From a virus, in the IMG/VR virus record IMGVR_UViG_3300044614_000502, positions 1 through 27,460 of that record: 27,460 nucleotides of DNA. The stretch is one strand, 5' to 3'. The notes under the pieces are model-generated. The model saw only the letters and a program-made list of their open reading frames with translations, did no database searches and was not told where the DNA came from. This document shows, in pieces, positions 14,123 through 20,959 of this stretch (the stretch's first letter is position 1; each line of letters begins with the position of its first letter). The translations under genes were made by a program, and so were the position numbers.

Positions 14123-14346
14123 TGTTTAGGTGGATTGATAATTTTCTCAAACCGTATCAAGTTTCAATATCTGATAGTTCTATGTTTCAAAAAATTGTTA
14201 TGTTAGAAGAACGTATCGTAAAATTGGAACAGGAGAATGTAGAACTTATAAATTCTCTGTATGAAATTGAAAACAGACTACAAGCAAAGATTGACAATAT
14301 TCACCCCGTAACTTATAATCTAAGTAATTATACTCTTGACAAATGA
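14122..14346 (+). CDS. Coiled-coil hypothetical protein (74 aa)
   Basis: It starts in TAATG overlap and ends in ATGA overlap with ferredoxin. After [13 protein letters not shown] a heptad region ([27 protein letters not shown]) predicts a coiled coil, and HPVTYNL follows. It is familiar from cyanophages next to small metabolic genes. Function unknown. Confidence 0.7.
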   Translation: MFRWIDNFLKPYQVSISDSSMFQKIVMLEERIVKLEQENVELINSLYEIENRLQAKIDNIHPVTYNLSNYTLDK

Positions 14347-14633
14347 CTTTTAATGTAACTCTCCGTTCCGCTGATGGAACCGAACAAACTATCCAGTGTC
14401 CCGAAGACCAATACATTCTTGATGCTGCTGAATATGCAGGTATTGACCTTCCTTCCAGTTGCCGTGCTGGTGCTTGCTCTGCTTGTGCTGGTAAGGTTGT
14501 GGAAGGTGAAGTGGATAATTCTGAACAATCTTTCCTTGATGATGACCAAATGAATGAGGGTTTCTCTATGCTTTGTGTTGCATATCCTCTGAGTGATTGT
14601 GTAATTCTTACGGAGCAAGAGGAGAATCTCTGA
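14343..14633 (+). CDS. petF: Plant-type [2Fe-2S] ferredoxin
   Basis: The 96-residue protein has the four cluster cysteines in the classic pattern CRAGACSAC plus a distal Cys (MLCVAYP), so C-x4-C-x2-C...C. Length and the VTL..DG..Q...C start are typical of photosynthetic ferredoxin. Cyanophage ferredoxins can feed electrons to bilin reductases or other host enzymes during infection; no such partner gene is in this window. It is translationally coupled on both sides. Confidence 0.95.
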   Translation: MTFNVTLRSADGTEQTIQCPEDQYILDAAEYAGIDLPSSCRAGACSACAGKVVEGEVDNSEQSFLDDDQMNEGFSMLCVAYPLSDCVILTEQEENL

Positions 14634-14842
14634 TGTATGAAAATCTTTCTCAATACGAAAGAGCACTAGCACGTTTTGGAGATAAAGTTGGACTTATTGC
14701 GGGATTTGAAATTAGTGGAAAACTTTCACCTGAAGATGCTTATCAACAAATTAAAGAACTCTATAAAGACCTTAAGAAACTGCGTAAAAAAGAAAGACGT
14801 ATCTGGGGCAATACGGGCATCGGAACTACGAAAGTGCTCTAA
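14633..14842 (+). CDS. Conserved hypothetical helical protein (69 aa)
   Basis: ATG 14633 overlaps the ferredoxin stop by one base. [20 protein letters not shown] and a basic helix QIKELYKDLKKLRKKERR are followed by an odd short end GNTGIGTTKVL. The end may be abnormal, because a zinc-finger-like sequence continues in the +1 frame (see 14736). Confidence 0.65.
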   Translation: MYENLSQYERALARFGDKVGLIAGFEISGKLSPEDAYQQIKELYKDLKKLRKKERRIWGNTGIGTTKVL

Positions 14843-14954
14843 ATGTAATGAAGAAAAACCATTAGACAAAGAGTATTATCAAGTTGTAAAATCATTTAAA
14901 CACGGATATTCATATTACTGCAATGAGTGCAACAAACCCAAACCAAAAGATTGA
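14736..14954 (+). CDS. Zinc-ribbon-like small protein or out-of-frame tail
   Basis: In the frame +1 to the previous gene the sequence from about 14820 reads SELRKCSKCNEEKPL, then HGYSYYCNECNK, a CxxC...CxxC zinc ribbon of the kind seen in front of phage HNH nucleases. The only ATG of this frame (14736) lies within the previous gene, and the first 30 residues there look like shadow. It may be an independent gene with a poor start, a frameshifted tail, or a remnant of a homing endonuclease. Confidence 0.4.
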   Translation: MLINKLKNSIKTLRNCVKKKDVSGAIRASELRKCSKCNEEKPLDKEYYQVVKSFKHGYSYYCNECNKPKPKD

Positions 14955-15105
14955 TACTTTAAAGATTACTCAAAATGAAGATGGGTCTTATACTATGGAC
15001 TGGGACAAGGAAGACCCAAATTGGAAGTGGTTGAATGGATTGACTTCCAAAGAGATACAGGTTATTATGGAACAAGCAATCAAGGACTTTAATAATGAAC
15101 TTTGA
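14923..15105 (+). CDS. Conserved small cyanophage protein (60 aa)
   Basis: It starts inside the zinc-ribbon frame and ends overlapping the next start. MDWDKEDPNWKWLNGLTSKEIQVIMEQAI is a sequence I recall as conserved in cyanophages. Acidic, function unknown. Confidence 0.7.
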   Translation: MSATNPNQKIDTLKITQNEDGSYTMDWDKEDPNWKWLNGLTSKEIQVIMEQAIKDFNNEL

Positions 15106-15685
15106 CTACAAGAAGCATTCTCTTGAAAGACTTGAAGAGTGGATGAATGATGCTCTTTTGTCTTCGGAGGCATCTCCACAAGAAATATATGATGTAATTA
15201 AAAAAGCAACCGAAGAAAACTACCATTATTTCAAACATCACACAGGACGATGCTATGAACTTCTTGCTCTTCTGAATGGTAATGGTAAAGGTCATATTCC
15301 AGCATATGATGAATATGTTGATAAAAAAGAAAATCTTGTATGTGATAAGGATGATTTATCACCCGAATGTAAGAAATCCTGGAATGATTTTTGGAAAGTT
15401 GGGGAAGAATCTCATTATCCAGAAGAAGTAAAAGATAATGGTGTGCGTCCTTGTGGTCACAATGATATGAAAGCACTTCGTTATACTGATGAAGAACTGG
15501 ATGCAATGTGTGATGCTGCTGAAGCAAAAAACAAAGTGAAAACTTGGGTGGTTCCTGTTGATGATGACTACAATGTCACATTTCCAGAAGACCTTTTAGA
15601 ACAAATTAATTGGAAAGCAGGTGATGCAATTGAATGGCACAATCAAGGTGATGGTTCATTTAAACTGATTAAAAAGGAGAACTAA
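15095..15685 (+). CDS. Protein with AbrB/SpoVT-like C-terminal domain (196 aa)
   Basis: The N-terminal two thirds is helical with a conserved-looking block (HHTGRCYELLALLNG, DDLSPECKKSW, RPCGHNDMKALRYTDEE). The last 45 residues (WVVPVDDDYNVTFPEDLLEQINWKAGDAIEW) follow the AbrB swapped-hairpin pattern: a strand, FP..LL..., and a W-x-x-GD turn. AbrB domains bind DNA or serve as antitoxins; here it could be a phage regulator. It shares an operon with small unknown genes. Confidence 0.65.
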   Translation: MNFDYKKHSLERLEEWMNDALLSSEASPQEIYDVIKKATEENYHYFKHHTGRCYELLALLNGNGKGHIPAYDEYVDKKENLVCDKDDLSPECKKSWNDFWKVGEESHYPEEVKDNGVRPCGHNDMKALRYTDEELDAMCDAAEAKNKVKTWVVPVDDDYNVTFPEDLLEQINWKAGDAIEWHNQGDGSFKLIKKEN

Positions 15686-15687
15686 AA

Positions 15688-15912
15688 ATGGCACTGGGAA
15701 CACAAGTAGAAGAATCACTTAAAGAAGCACAAGAATCACTTCGCAATTCCCTTGCTTTTGCTGCAAGAACAGAACGACCAATGGTTTGTAGTGTGATTGC
15801 TGATTTAATTAGTCGTATTGATAGTGTAATACACACTGATTCTTTATTGGATAAACTGGAATCACGAAAACCAGGAAGTAGTGGTTTTTTCGGAACTATG
15901 TTTGGAGAATGA
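15688..15912 (+). CDS. Hypothetical helical protein (74 aa)
   Basis: The ribosome site AAGGAG (about 15674) sits at the end of the previous gene. MALGTQVEESLKEAQESLRNSLAFAARTERP is a helical repeat-like start. The ending SSGFFGTMFGE is followed by an overlap with the next gene. Function unknown. Confidence 0.7.
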   Translation: MALGTQVEESLKEAQESLRNSLAFAARTERPMVCSVIADLISRIDSVIHTDSLLDKLESRKPGSSGFFGTMFGE

Positions 15913-16277
15913 TGACTGAAAAACAACCTAACGAATTTGGTAAAGCACTACAAGAATGGTGGGATTCTGATGCTTGTAAAAAACTACAAGAAGCATCAGA
16001 ACAATCAGTTCAAAAAGCAGTAGGAAAGTATCATATGCTTTCCTCTGAAGATAAGTATGATATGGTCCAAGCAATCTGTCATATTATGTGTAAAGCAGAA
16101 AAAGAAGGAACCAGTCATCGTGGTCTTCAAGATGCTTTGGGTATCTATCCTGAAGGATTTTGGATTTCAGAACTAATGGACGTTCATAATTCTTTGTGGT
16201 CTGAATTTCATAAACGTAAAAATGATGCTGAGTTAGACCGAGAAATTCAATTGTTACGAGACTTTACGGAAACCTGA
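15909..16277 (+). CDS. Conserved hypothetical protein (122 aa)
   Basis: Coupled by overlap (ATGATGA; the second ATG is equally possible). The product is hydrophilic and helical: EFGKALQEWWDSDACKKLQEASEQ, then AICHIMCKAEKEGTSHRGLQDALGIYPEGFW. No recognised domain. It is the last gene of the coupled run from 12981. Confidence 0.7.
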   Translation: MMTEKQPNEFGKALQEWWDSDACKKLQEASEQSVQKAVGKYHMLSSEDKYDMVQAICHIMCKAEKEGTSHRGLQDALGIYPEGFWISELMDVHNSLWSEFHKRKNDAELDREIQLLRDFTET

Positions 16278-16293
16278 AGACATCCTTAAGGAA

Positions 16294-16323
16294 ACGACAT
16301 GTACCTAGATAGTGTGTTAGAAT
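16294..16323 (+). promoter_or_regulatory. Weak sigma70-type promoter
   Basis: ACGACA (16294-16299), 18 nt, then TAGAAT (16318-16323) with TG in the extended position. It lies ahead of the gene at 16351, which has a strong ribosome site (TAGGGGAG). Confidence 0.4.
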
Positions 16324-16350
16324 GCTAATATAAGAGTAGGGGAGTTTTCG

Positions 16351-16506
16351 ATGAGTTTAAGTAAAGAAGAATTTGAAGAAATGGATGTTTTACGCAAAGC
16401 AATTTCGCAAAATCCAGCATATGTGCATCCAGAAAAGCAAGAACGATTTACTGAACTCTTCGTCAAGTCTCTTTCTTATGTTGATTCTCCCATATATGAT
16501 AAATAA
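16351..16506 (+). CDS. Small hypothetical protein (51 aa)
   Basis: ATG 16351 follows a strong purine-rich ribosome site. The product begins MSLSKEEFEEMDVLRKAISQ and ends SYVDSPIYDK. The stop codon overlaps a late-promoter octamer. Function unknown. Confidence 0.7.
   Translation: MSLSKEEFEEMDVLRKAISQNPAYVHPEKQERFTELFVKSLSYVDSPIYDK
16498..16505 (+). promoter_or_regulatory. T4-type late promoter (GATAAATA)
   Basis: It lies 23 nt before ATG 16529 and overlaps the preceding stop codon. Confidence 0.55.
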
Positions 16507-16528
16507 TCAGAGATATTTTTGTGTCTAA

Positions 16529-17344
16529 ATGCTCCAAGAAGCAAAGAAAAGAGAGAAAGTTGCTAATGCATTTTTAGCAGCAACAATGGCAGCATCTGCT
16601 GCACAATCACCAAAGGATTTTGTGAAAACTGGACACATTGAAGCACCTGGAACTGCTTTGATGCAAATGTGGGCAAAGAAAAGAGGTGAAGCAGAGAGAA
16701 ACTTAGATAGTGGAAGAGTTTCACATCCAGCAAGAAATCGCAAGAAAAAAACATTCAAAGAGTTTGTAGAAGAATCATATATTAGTGAAGCACAAAGACA
16801 TTTTTCAAGTAGAGCAGAACTTGAAAAACATCACGGTGGAATTCCATCTGGATATTATGCAAACAATGCTGGCAGCACTGAAAATCCAAAGTGGAGATTA
16901 AAACCAAAAGAAGGTGGTGTTAAGGAAAGACAAGCAAGAGCAGAAAGAATTGCAAGTCTAAGTTCTTCATCAGAAAGAGAATCGGCAGATACTAAAGTAA
17001 GAAAGTTAAAAGCAAAAGGATTAGAAGCACATCATATTACTCCAACACATCATTCTGCAAAATTAAAAGCATCTATGAGTGATGCTGAGTGGGAAGCAAG
17101 AAAAGCAAGAGATGCAAAGATTGGTGTTTATCACGGGCATCATCCGAAGAATGTGATGGGCACAAAGAAATCCACTGACCCAGCAGATAAACCTGGAATT
17201 TACCATCGTGCTGGTGGAGCACACGAACTTGAAGGAAAGACAAAAGATATTGTTTCTGGACCAGGAAGTAGAGAGTCTGCAATTAGTCACAAAGAACTTC
17301 TTGCTGCTGCAGCAAGAAGAGCAAAGAGAAAAGCAAATAAATAA
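16529..17344 (+). CDS. Probable packaged head protein with HNH-like nuclease motif
   Basis: The 271-residue, basic, late-type protein has three parts. Residues 1-73 are an Ala-rich leader of unknown role (MLQEAKKREKVANAFLAATM). Around residue 75, KTFKEFVEESYISEAQ copies the capsid-targeting pattern of the neighbouring genes, with ISE-A as a possible prohead-protease site. The C-terminal half contains GLEAHHITPTHH, then YHGHHPKNVMG and YHRAGGAH. This His-His...Asn...His order resembles beta-beta-alpha-metal (HNH-type) nucleases. The signal being internal is unusual, and no start codon lies just before it. If packaged, the nuclease would be freed by cleavage and injected. It could instead be an inactive structural relative. 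Confidence 0.6.
   Translation: MLQEAKKREKVANAFLAATMAASAAQSPKDFVKTGHIEAPGTALMQMWAKKRGEAERNLDSGRVSHPARNRKKKTFKEFVEESYISEAQRHFSSRAELEKHHGGIPSGYYANNAGSTENPKWRLKPKEGGVKERQARAERIASLSSSSERESADTKVRKLKAKGLEAHHITPTHHSAKLKASMSDAEWEARKARDAKIGVYHGHHPKNVMGTKKSTDPADKPGIYHRAGGAHELEGKTKDIVSGPGSRESAISHKELLAAAARRAKRKANK
17336..17343 (+). promoter_or_regulatory. T4-type late promoter (AATAAATA)
   Basis: It lies 20 nt before ATG 17364 at the end of the previous gene. Confidence 0.5.
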
Positions 17345-17363
17345 AAATAAAAGTTAGAAAAAG

Positions 17364-17819
17364 ATGAAGACCTTCAGAGAGTTCTTAGAAGAAGCATATC
17401 TCGTTGAGATGCGTAAAGAGGATAAAGTTGCTGGAAAGAAGAAGACTCCTCTTTATCTAACTAAGAAATATAAAACTGTGCAAAAAGCACCAGAAGGTAG
17501 TGGTAAAAAGTGGGAAACAAAAACTGTTGAGAAAAAGCAAATCAACCCTACTGCTGACCTTGGAAGATACAAGCAAGGTAAAGTAGGTGGTTATCCAGCA
17601 ATTCAGGCAGGTGGAACTCACGGAGGACCTACAATGGGATTCAAACCACACGAACATGGTGAAGGTGGTTCTGGAAGAGGAGTGAAGAAGGAGAGAGGTG
17701 CAAAGACTGCACCAAAACCAGGAACAACTGCAACTGATAGAGTTCAAGCAAAACGTAAGGCAGCAGATTCTTGGAGAGGTCAGTATGGTGGTAGATATTC
17801 CATCTGGGGATCAAAATGA
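17364..17819 (+). CDS. Basic protein with T4-like capsid-targeting sequence (151 aa)
   Basis: MKTFREFLEEAYLVEM matches the T4 internal-protein signal (MKTYQEFIAEA), with LEE-A fitting the prohead protease rule (I/L-x-E then A/G). The rest is low-complexity, Lys/Gly-rich and basic (KKERGAKTAPKPGTT), like a DNA-associated internal protein. It ends RGQYGGRYSIWGSK. A late promoter precedes it and an ATGA overlap couples it to the next gene. Packaging inside the capsid is inferred from the signal. Confidence 0.7.
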   Translation: MKTFREFLEEAYLVEMRKEDKVAGKKKTPLYLTKKYKTVQKAPEGSGKKWETKTVEKKQINPTADLGRYKQGKVGGYPAIQAGGTHGGPTMGFKPHEHGEGGSGRGVKKERGAKTAPKPGTTATDRVQAKRKAADSWRGQYGGRYSIWGSK

Positions 17820-18910
17820 AAACTTATCAAGAATTTATTTCAGAAGCAAAGAAGTGTTGGCCTGGATATAAGAAGAAGGGCACTCAAAAACTCTTTGGAA
17901 AGACTTACAATCGTTGTGTAAAAGAAGATATTGAAGAACTTGAAGAAAGTTCTGGTGGTGAAAGAAGTGGTAAAAGAACCAGAGGTAAAGTAACTCTTGC
18001 CCGTGGTCGTGGTGCTGATATGGATAGACAAGAGAGAACTACAGCATCAGTTGCAAAAAAGGCAGGACTCAAAGGAACTGGTAAGTATTCAACTAAAGAT
18101 TTGAGAACCAAAGCAAAAGATTATACAACTTATGATAGTGAAGATACTGAAGATGATTATGGAAGCACTGAGCAAGACCATTATATCCGCACATATTCAT
18201 CAGCAAGAAAAGCAGCAAAGGGAGAACAACTCATTAAGAAGTTCAAATCAGCAGGAAGAACTGCGACTGGAATGACTAAACTCAAGACTGCACCTTCAAG
18301 TGAAAGTGTAAGAAGGGTGAAGGACTTGAAGAAGAGTATGTCTAAATCAGGTGCTAATAAGAGAGGTAAAGTTCACACTGTAGATGTAATGCATCGTGAT
18401 AGTGATGTTGGTAAAGGTGATAAAGACCAACAAATGGAGAGGGGTAGAAACTTTATTCAGGCACTTAAAGATACTCCGAAACATTTAAAGAGGGCAGGAG
18501 CAAAGAAAGGTGATACTGTAATTGGAAAACCAACTGCTGTGATGTCTGGTGAAGACAAGAAGACTGGTGAAGCAAAACGTGCAAAACTTTATAAGAAAAT
18601 CTTCGGCAAAAGGAGCACTGAAAAGTCCGCAAAAACTGGATTGATGACTGGTAAAGTTGATGAAGAATTTAAGCAAATGCCTGGTGAATTAATGAATCGG
18701 CAAATAAGAAAACTGAGTCAAAGTCAATCTAATTTGAGAAAAGGAAGACAAACTGAAAAAAAGAGAGATAGAGAAATTAAATATGATATGCAAATAAAAA
18801 GAATTCAAATGGCAGGAAAACAAGATTATAATAATGGAAAAGATTCTTATGATGTATTTTACAAAAATCCATTAGAAACTGGAAAAATTGTTAATCATAG
18901 ATTTAGATAA
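17816..18910 (+). CDS. Large basic protein with T4 IPIII-type capsid-targeting sequence (364 aa)
   Basis: The first ten residues, MKTYQEFISE, are the T4 IPIII/IPII signal with one or two changes, and ISE-A provides the cleavage site. KKCWPGYKKKGTQKLFGKT and NRCVKE follow, a short Cys-containing module I recall from several cyanophage proteins. The rest is basic, with a more folded-looking part (HTVDVMHRDSDVGKGDKDQQ, IGKPTAVMSGEDKKTG) near residues 185-270. It is cotranscribed with the gene at 17364. Likely an injected internal head protein; catalytic function unknown. Confidence 0.7.
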   Translation: MKTYQEFISEAKKCWPGYKKKGTQKLFGKTYNRCVKEDIEELEESSGGERSGKRTRGKVTLARGRGADMDRQERTTASVAKKAGLKGTGKYSTKDLRTKAKDYTTYDSEDTEDDYGSTEQDHYIRTYSSARKAAKGEQLIKKFKSAGRTATGMTKLKTAPSSESVRRVKDLKKSMSKSGANKRGKVHTVDVMHRDSDVGKGDKDQQMERGRNFIQALKDTPKHLKRAGAKKGDTVIGKPTAVMSGEDKKTGEAKRAKLYKKIFGKRSTEKSAKTGLMTGKVDEEFKQMPGELMNRQIRKLSQSQSNLRKGRQTEKKRDREIKYDMQIKRIQMAGKQDYNNGKDSYDVFYKNPLETGKIVNHRFR

Positions 18911-18922
18911 GATTGAATAATA

Positions 18923-18930
18923 TATAAATA
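18923..18930 (+). promoter_or_regulatory. T4-type late promoter, exact consensus TATAAATA
   Basis: Perfect octamer 21 nt before ATG 18952. The leader has no Shine-Dalgarno site. Confidence 0.7.
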
Positions 18931-18951
18931 AATACAAAACGATTTGTAACG

Positions 18952-19509
18952 ATGAACTCAAAAGACCTTTACAATCTCCAAGAAGCTTATACTCAAGTTT
19001 ATAATGAACTTGATGAAGAGAGAGCACCTGGTGTAAAACCTTATAAACCAAGTCGAACTCAAGCAGAAATTAGAGCAGACGAAAAGAAAGCAGCAAAGAA
19101 AAAAGCAGATGCTGGTAAAGATAAATCAGGTTACGGTCCTGAAGAGAAGTTCAAAAGTGATTGGAAACTTCGTGCAACTCCATCTTCAAAAAGTAAGAGA
19201 AAGGATGGAACTGAAGAAACAGTTTCTCAAAGAATGAATAGAGAAAAACCTTATGTGAAGAGAATGACAGGTCAAATGGCAAGAGAGTATGGTAGCCGTC
19301 ATGCTGCTGAAGTTACTCGTGTTGTCAAAGGTGCTGGAGAACCACAAGCAGTTACATATCCAAGAAAAGGAACTAAGAAAGAAGATTTTGATATGTTTGA
19401 TTTAATTCTTTCGCATCTTCTTGATGAAGGATATGCTGATACTCAAGAAGCAGCAATTGCAATTATGTCAAATATGAGTGAAGAGTGGAGAGATAGCATC
19501 ATCGGTTGA
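18952..19509 (+). CDS. Late protein with second-type packaging-like N-terminus (185 aa)
   Basis: MNSKDLYNLQEAYTQVYNEL is an N-terminal motif I recall recurring in cyanophage proteins. LQE-A fits the prohead-protease site. The middle is basic and low-complexity (KKAAKKKADAGKDKSGYG, then SDWKLRATPSSKSKRK). The last 45 residues (DMFDLILSHLLDEGYADTQE, AIAIMSNMSEEWRDSI) form a helical module also seen at the ends of other cyanophage virion proteins. The exact late promoter supports a virion role. Confidence 0.65.
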   Translation: MNSKDLYNLQEAYTQVYNELDEERAPGVKPYKPSRTQAEIRADEKKAAKKKADAGKDKSGYGPEEKFKSDWKLRATPSSKSKRKDGTEETVSQRMNREKPYVKRMTGQMAREYGSRHAAEVTRVVKGAGEPQAVTYPRKGTKKEDFDMFDLILSHLLDEGYADTQEAAIAIMSNMSEEWRDSIIG

Positions 19510-19531
19510 GGACCACTTCCCAAACCGTCCC

Positions 19532-19557
19532 AAGGTGCCCCAAAGGCACCTTTTTTT
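19532..19557 (+). terminator. Rho-independent terminator
   Basis: The perfect stem AAGGTGCC/GGCACCTT with loop CCAAA runs into a T-run to 19557. It ends the late cluster. Confidence 0.9.
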
Positions 19558-19558
19558 A

Positions 19559-19567
19559 TGCTATGAT
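19559..19567 (+). promoter_or_regulatory. Extended -10 promoter TGCTATGAT
   Basis: Directly after the terminator. A TTGGA-AA-TCCAA palindrome follows at 19569-19580, in place of the ATTAC palindrome found at sister promoters. Leader of about 14 nt to ATG 19588. Confidence 0.6.
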
Positions 19568-19587
19568 ATTGGAAATCCAAGAAGACT

Positions 19588-19998
19588 ATGGAACTGACTG
19601 TACTTGCTTACAAACTTGAAGATGGATTGTGGGCATTCGACCATCCACATAATAATACGGTTCAAGAACTCTTGATGAATGGAACCGAAGAAGCAATTGA
19701 CGAGCACTTTTATTTTGAAACTGGACGACACGCAGTTGCAGAAGACCAAATGGAAATCAGTTTGAATACAGAAGAACCTGATGATTATGATACTTTGCTT
19801 GTAAAAGAAGTATCTGATGAAGAAGGAACGACTTATAGTGATACGACACTTTGTATTCCTGTGTGGCTGTGTCCTTGGTTACAAGGATACTTTGGTGAAG
19901 TTCCTGAAGAAATTTATGTGAAAGTGCGTCCCATCAATCAAGGACTTGAATCTTTTGTGAAAAGGACAGGGATGAGACAGTTGCTGAACCGTCCCTGA
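19588..19998 (+). CDS. Conserved hypothetical protein (136 aa)
   Basis: ATG 19588 follows its own promoter. The pattern DGLWAFDHPHNNTVQELLMNG then EAIDEHF resembles a small phage/bacterial family in which a Trp-x-FD-P strand pair precedes an E-x-x-x-G-x-x-x-x-ID turn (possibly DUF6717; from memory). The C-terminal half has CIPVWLCPWLQGYFGEVPEE. Function unknown. Confidence 0.7.
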   Translation: MELTVLAYKLEDGLWAFDHPHNNTVQELLMNGTEEAIDEHFYFETGRHAVAEDQMEISLNTEEPDDYDTLLVKEVSDEEGTTYSDTTLCIPVWLCPWLQGYFGEVPEEIYVKVRPINQGLESFVKRTGMRQLLNRP

Positions 19999-20001
19999 CC
20001 C

Positions 20002-20043
20002 TTGCCAAGACCCCAGAACCCGTGCTATGATTGCAAGGTAATC
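20002..20043 (+). promoter_or_regulatory. Promoter TTGCCA-N18-TATGAT with overlapping palindrome
   Basis: The -35 is at 20002-20007 and the extended -10 (TGC-TATGAT) ends at 20031. The inverted repeat GATTGC-AAG-GTAATC occupies 20029-20043, the same position relative to the -10 as at 9266. Confidence 0.7.
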
Positions 20044-20049
20044 AAATGA

Positions 20050-20289
20050 ATGAGGCAAATGGAAGTCCTTGAAGTGACAAACTCCTCTGCTGTTGCTAAA
20101 GTTTCTTTTAATCAAGAAACCAGTGAAGTCGGTGTTGCTTACACTTACAAACCTGATAAGTTTTATATCTTCAAGTGTGATAGCATTGAAGGTTTCAAAG
20201 ACAGTCTTTATACTGCTTTTGATAATGGAGAAAGTGTAGGTAAAATGATTTCTCAAATGAAGAAAGATGGTATGCTGATGAGTGTGTAA
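20050..20289 (+). CDS. KTSC-like small protein (79 aa)
   Basis: The start is ATG 20050, or in-frame 20059 (MEVLEVTNSS). VTNSSAVAKVSFNQETSEV, then GVAYTYKPDKFYIF and a helix ending NGESVGKMI, follow the KTSC domain pattern (V-x-S-S-x-I, beta strands, AxSxGxxxxxxI). The domain is thought to bind nucleic acid but is poorly characterised. Confidence 0.65.
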   Translation: MRQMEVLEVTNSSAVAKVSFNQETSEVGVAYTYKPDKFYIFKCDSIEGFKDSLYTAFDNGESVGKMISQMKKDGMLMSV

Positions 20290-20305
20290 GTTCTCATCTT
20301 TTTAT

Positions 20306-20313
20306 GCTAAATA
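20306..20313 (+). promoter_or_regulatory. Weak late-promoter-like octamer (GCTAAATA)
   Basis: It matches 6 of 8 positions of TATAAATA, 28 nt before ATG 20342, just upstream of an HNH gene. Confidence 0.3.
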
Positions 20314-20341
20314 GGTGTATGTATATCACCATAACACCATT

Positions 20342-20773
20342 ATGTTTACCACTATTACTACTTGTCAAGGTTGTAGATGCGACATTCTTAATGAAAGAAT
20401 GACAAAAGGACGACTAAAAAAATGGTGTAGTAATGCTTGTAGACAGAAATGGCGTTATAAAAATGATGAAAATATCGTGAACAGAAACACTTATACCGAA
20501 CAAAAAGCAAGAGGTTATTCCAACAAATGGAAATCTCTTCAATATAAAGGTGGTAAGTGCCAATCTTGTGGAGAAAATAGACCAGCAACTCTATGCTTTC
20601 ATCATAGGGACCCTTCCCAAAAAGAATTAAAACTTGATGGGAGATCATTTGCGAATAGGAAATGGAAAACCATTAAAGAAGAAGTTGACAAATGTGATCT
20701 TCTTTGTCACAATTGTCATCATATATTACATTATGGTAATAGTTGGGAAGAGTTCTTACAAACGCTCGTCTAG
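20342..20773 (+). CDS. HNH homing endonuclease
   Basis: ATG 20342 is chosen (MFTTITTCQGCRC). A zinc finger (CQGCRCDIL, CSNACRQKW) leads to a classic HNH core: CQSCGENRPATLCFHHRDP, then KCDLLCHNCHHILHY, with paired CxxC metal sites. Such enzymes cut alleles lacking the insertion and spread among phages. The last 10 bp of the gene are the first 10 bp of the tRNA carrying anticodon CAU, so the gene abuts its likely insertion target. Confidence 0.9.
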   Translation: MFTTITTCQGCRCDILNERMTKGRLKKWCSNACRQKWRYKNDENIVNRNTYTEQKARGYSNKWKSLQYKGGKCQSCGENRPATLCFHHRDPSQKELKLDGRSFANRKWKTIKEEVDKCDLLCHNCHHILHYGNSWEEFLQTLV

Positions 20774-20837
20774 CAATCTGGTAGAATGCTCCAAACTCAT
20801 AATTTGGCGGAGAAGGGTTCAATTCCCTTGGCGAGCA
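20764..20837 (+). tRNA. tRNA with anticodon CAU (elongator Met or Ile2)
   Basis: A 74-nt cloverleaf: acceptor GCTCGTC/GGCGAGC (one T-G), anticodon arm CCAAA-CTCATAA-TTTGG, T-arm AAGGG-TTCAATT-CCCTT, discriminator A. It is not an initiator, since the first pair is G-C and the anticodon stem lacks GGG/CCC. It could be Ile2 after lysidine modification; sequence alone does not decide. Confidence 0.93.
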
Positions 20838-20839
20838 TC

Positions 20840-20917
20840 GCCGTGGTTCAAGACTTTAGATAAAATCCAGTGGGGCATTTATCAAAGAGTTTTGATTTAG
20901 ACTCACAACCACACGGC
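20840..20917 (+). other. Long-range stem region between tRNA genes
   Basis: GCCGTGGTT (20840-20848) pairs with AACCACACGGC (20907-20917) with a 2-nt bulge. Inside are two mutually exclusive hairpins, GATAAA/TTTATC and ATCAAA/TTTGAT, which share the ATC. No gene is credible here. It may be a processing or termination structure. Confidence 0.4.
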
Positions 20918-20922
20918 AACCC

Positions 20923-20951
20923 TTGACAATCACAACTCTCTGTGGTATGAT
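20923..20951 (+). promoter_or_regulatory. Promoter TTGACA-N17-TATGAT for tRNA-Leu
   Basis: Consensus -35, 17-nt spacer, strong -10. The predicted start (about 20958) is 2 nt before the mature tRNA 5' end. Confidence 0.8.
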
Positions 20952-20959
20952 TGTCTTAT

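Noticed and set aside
14785-14800. Classical -1 slippery heptamer A-AAA-AAG
   Set aside because: The codon register is AAA-AAA-GAA, so the heptamer is not in the right phase, and the zinc ribbon needs a +1 shift.
20342-20837. Group I intron interrupting a tRNA
   Set aside because: The tRNA after the HNH gene is complete and no intron core or split exon is visible, so the HNH gene looks free-standing.
20634-20900. Open frame of 88 residues on the + strand
   Set aside because: It runs out of frame through the HNH gene and then through the CAU tRNA, with no homology-like pattern.
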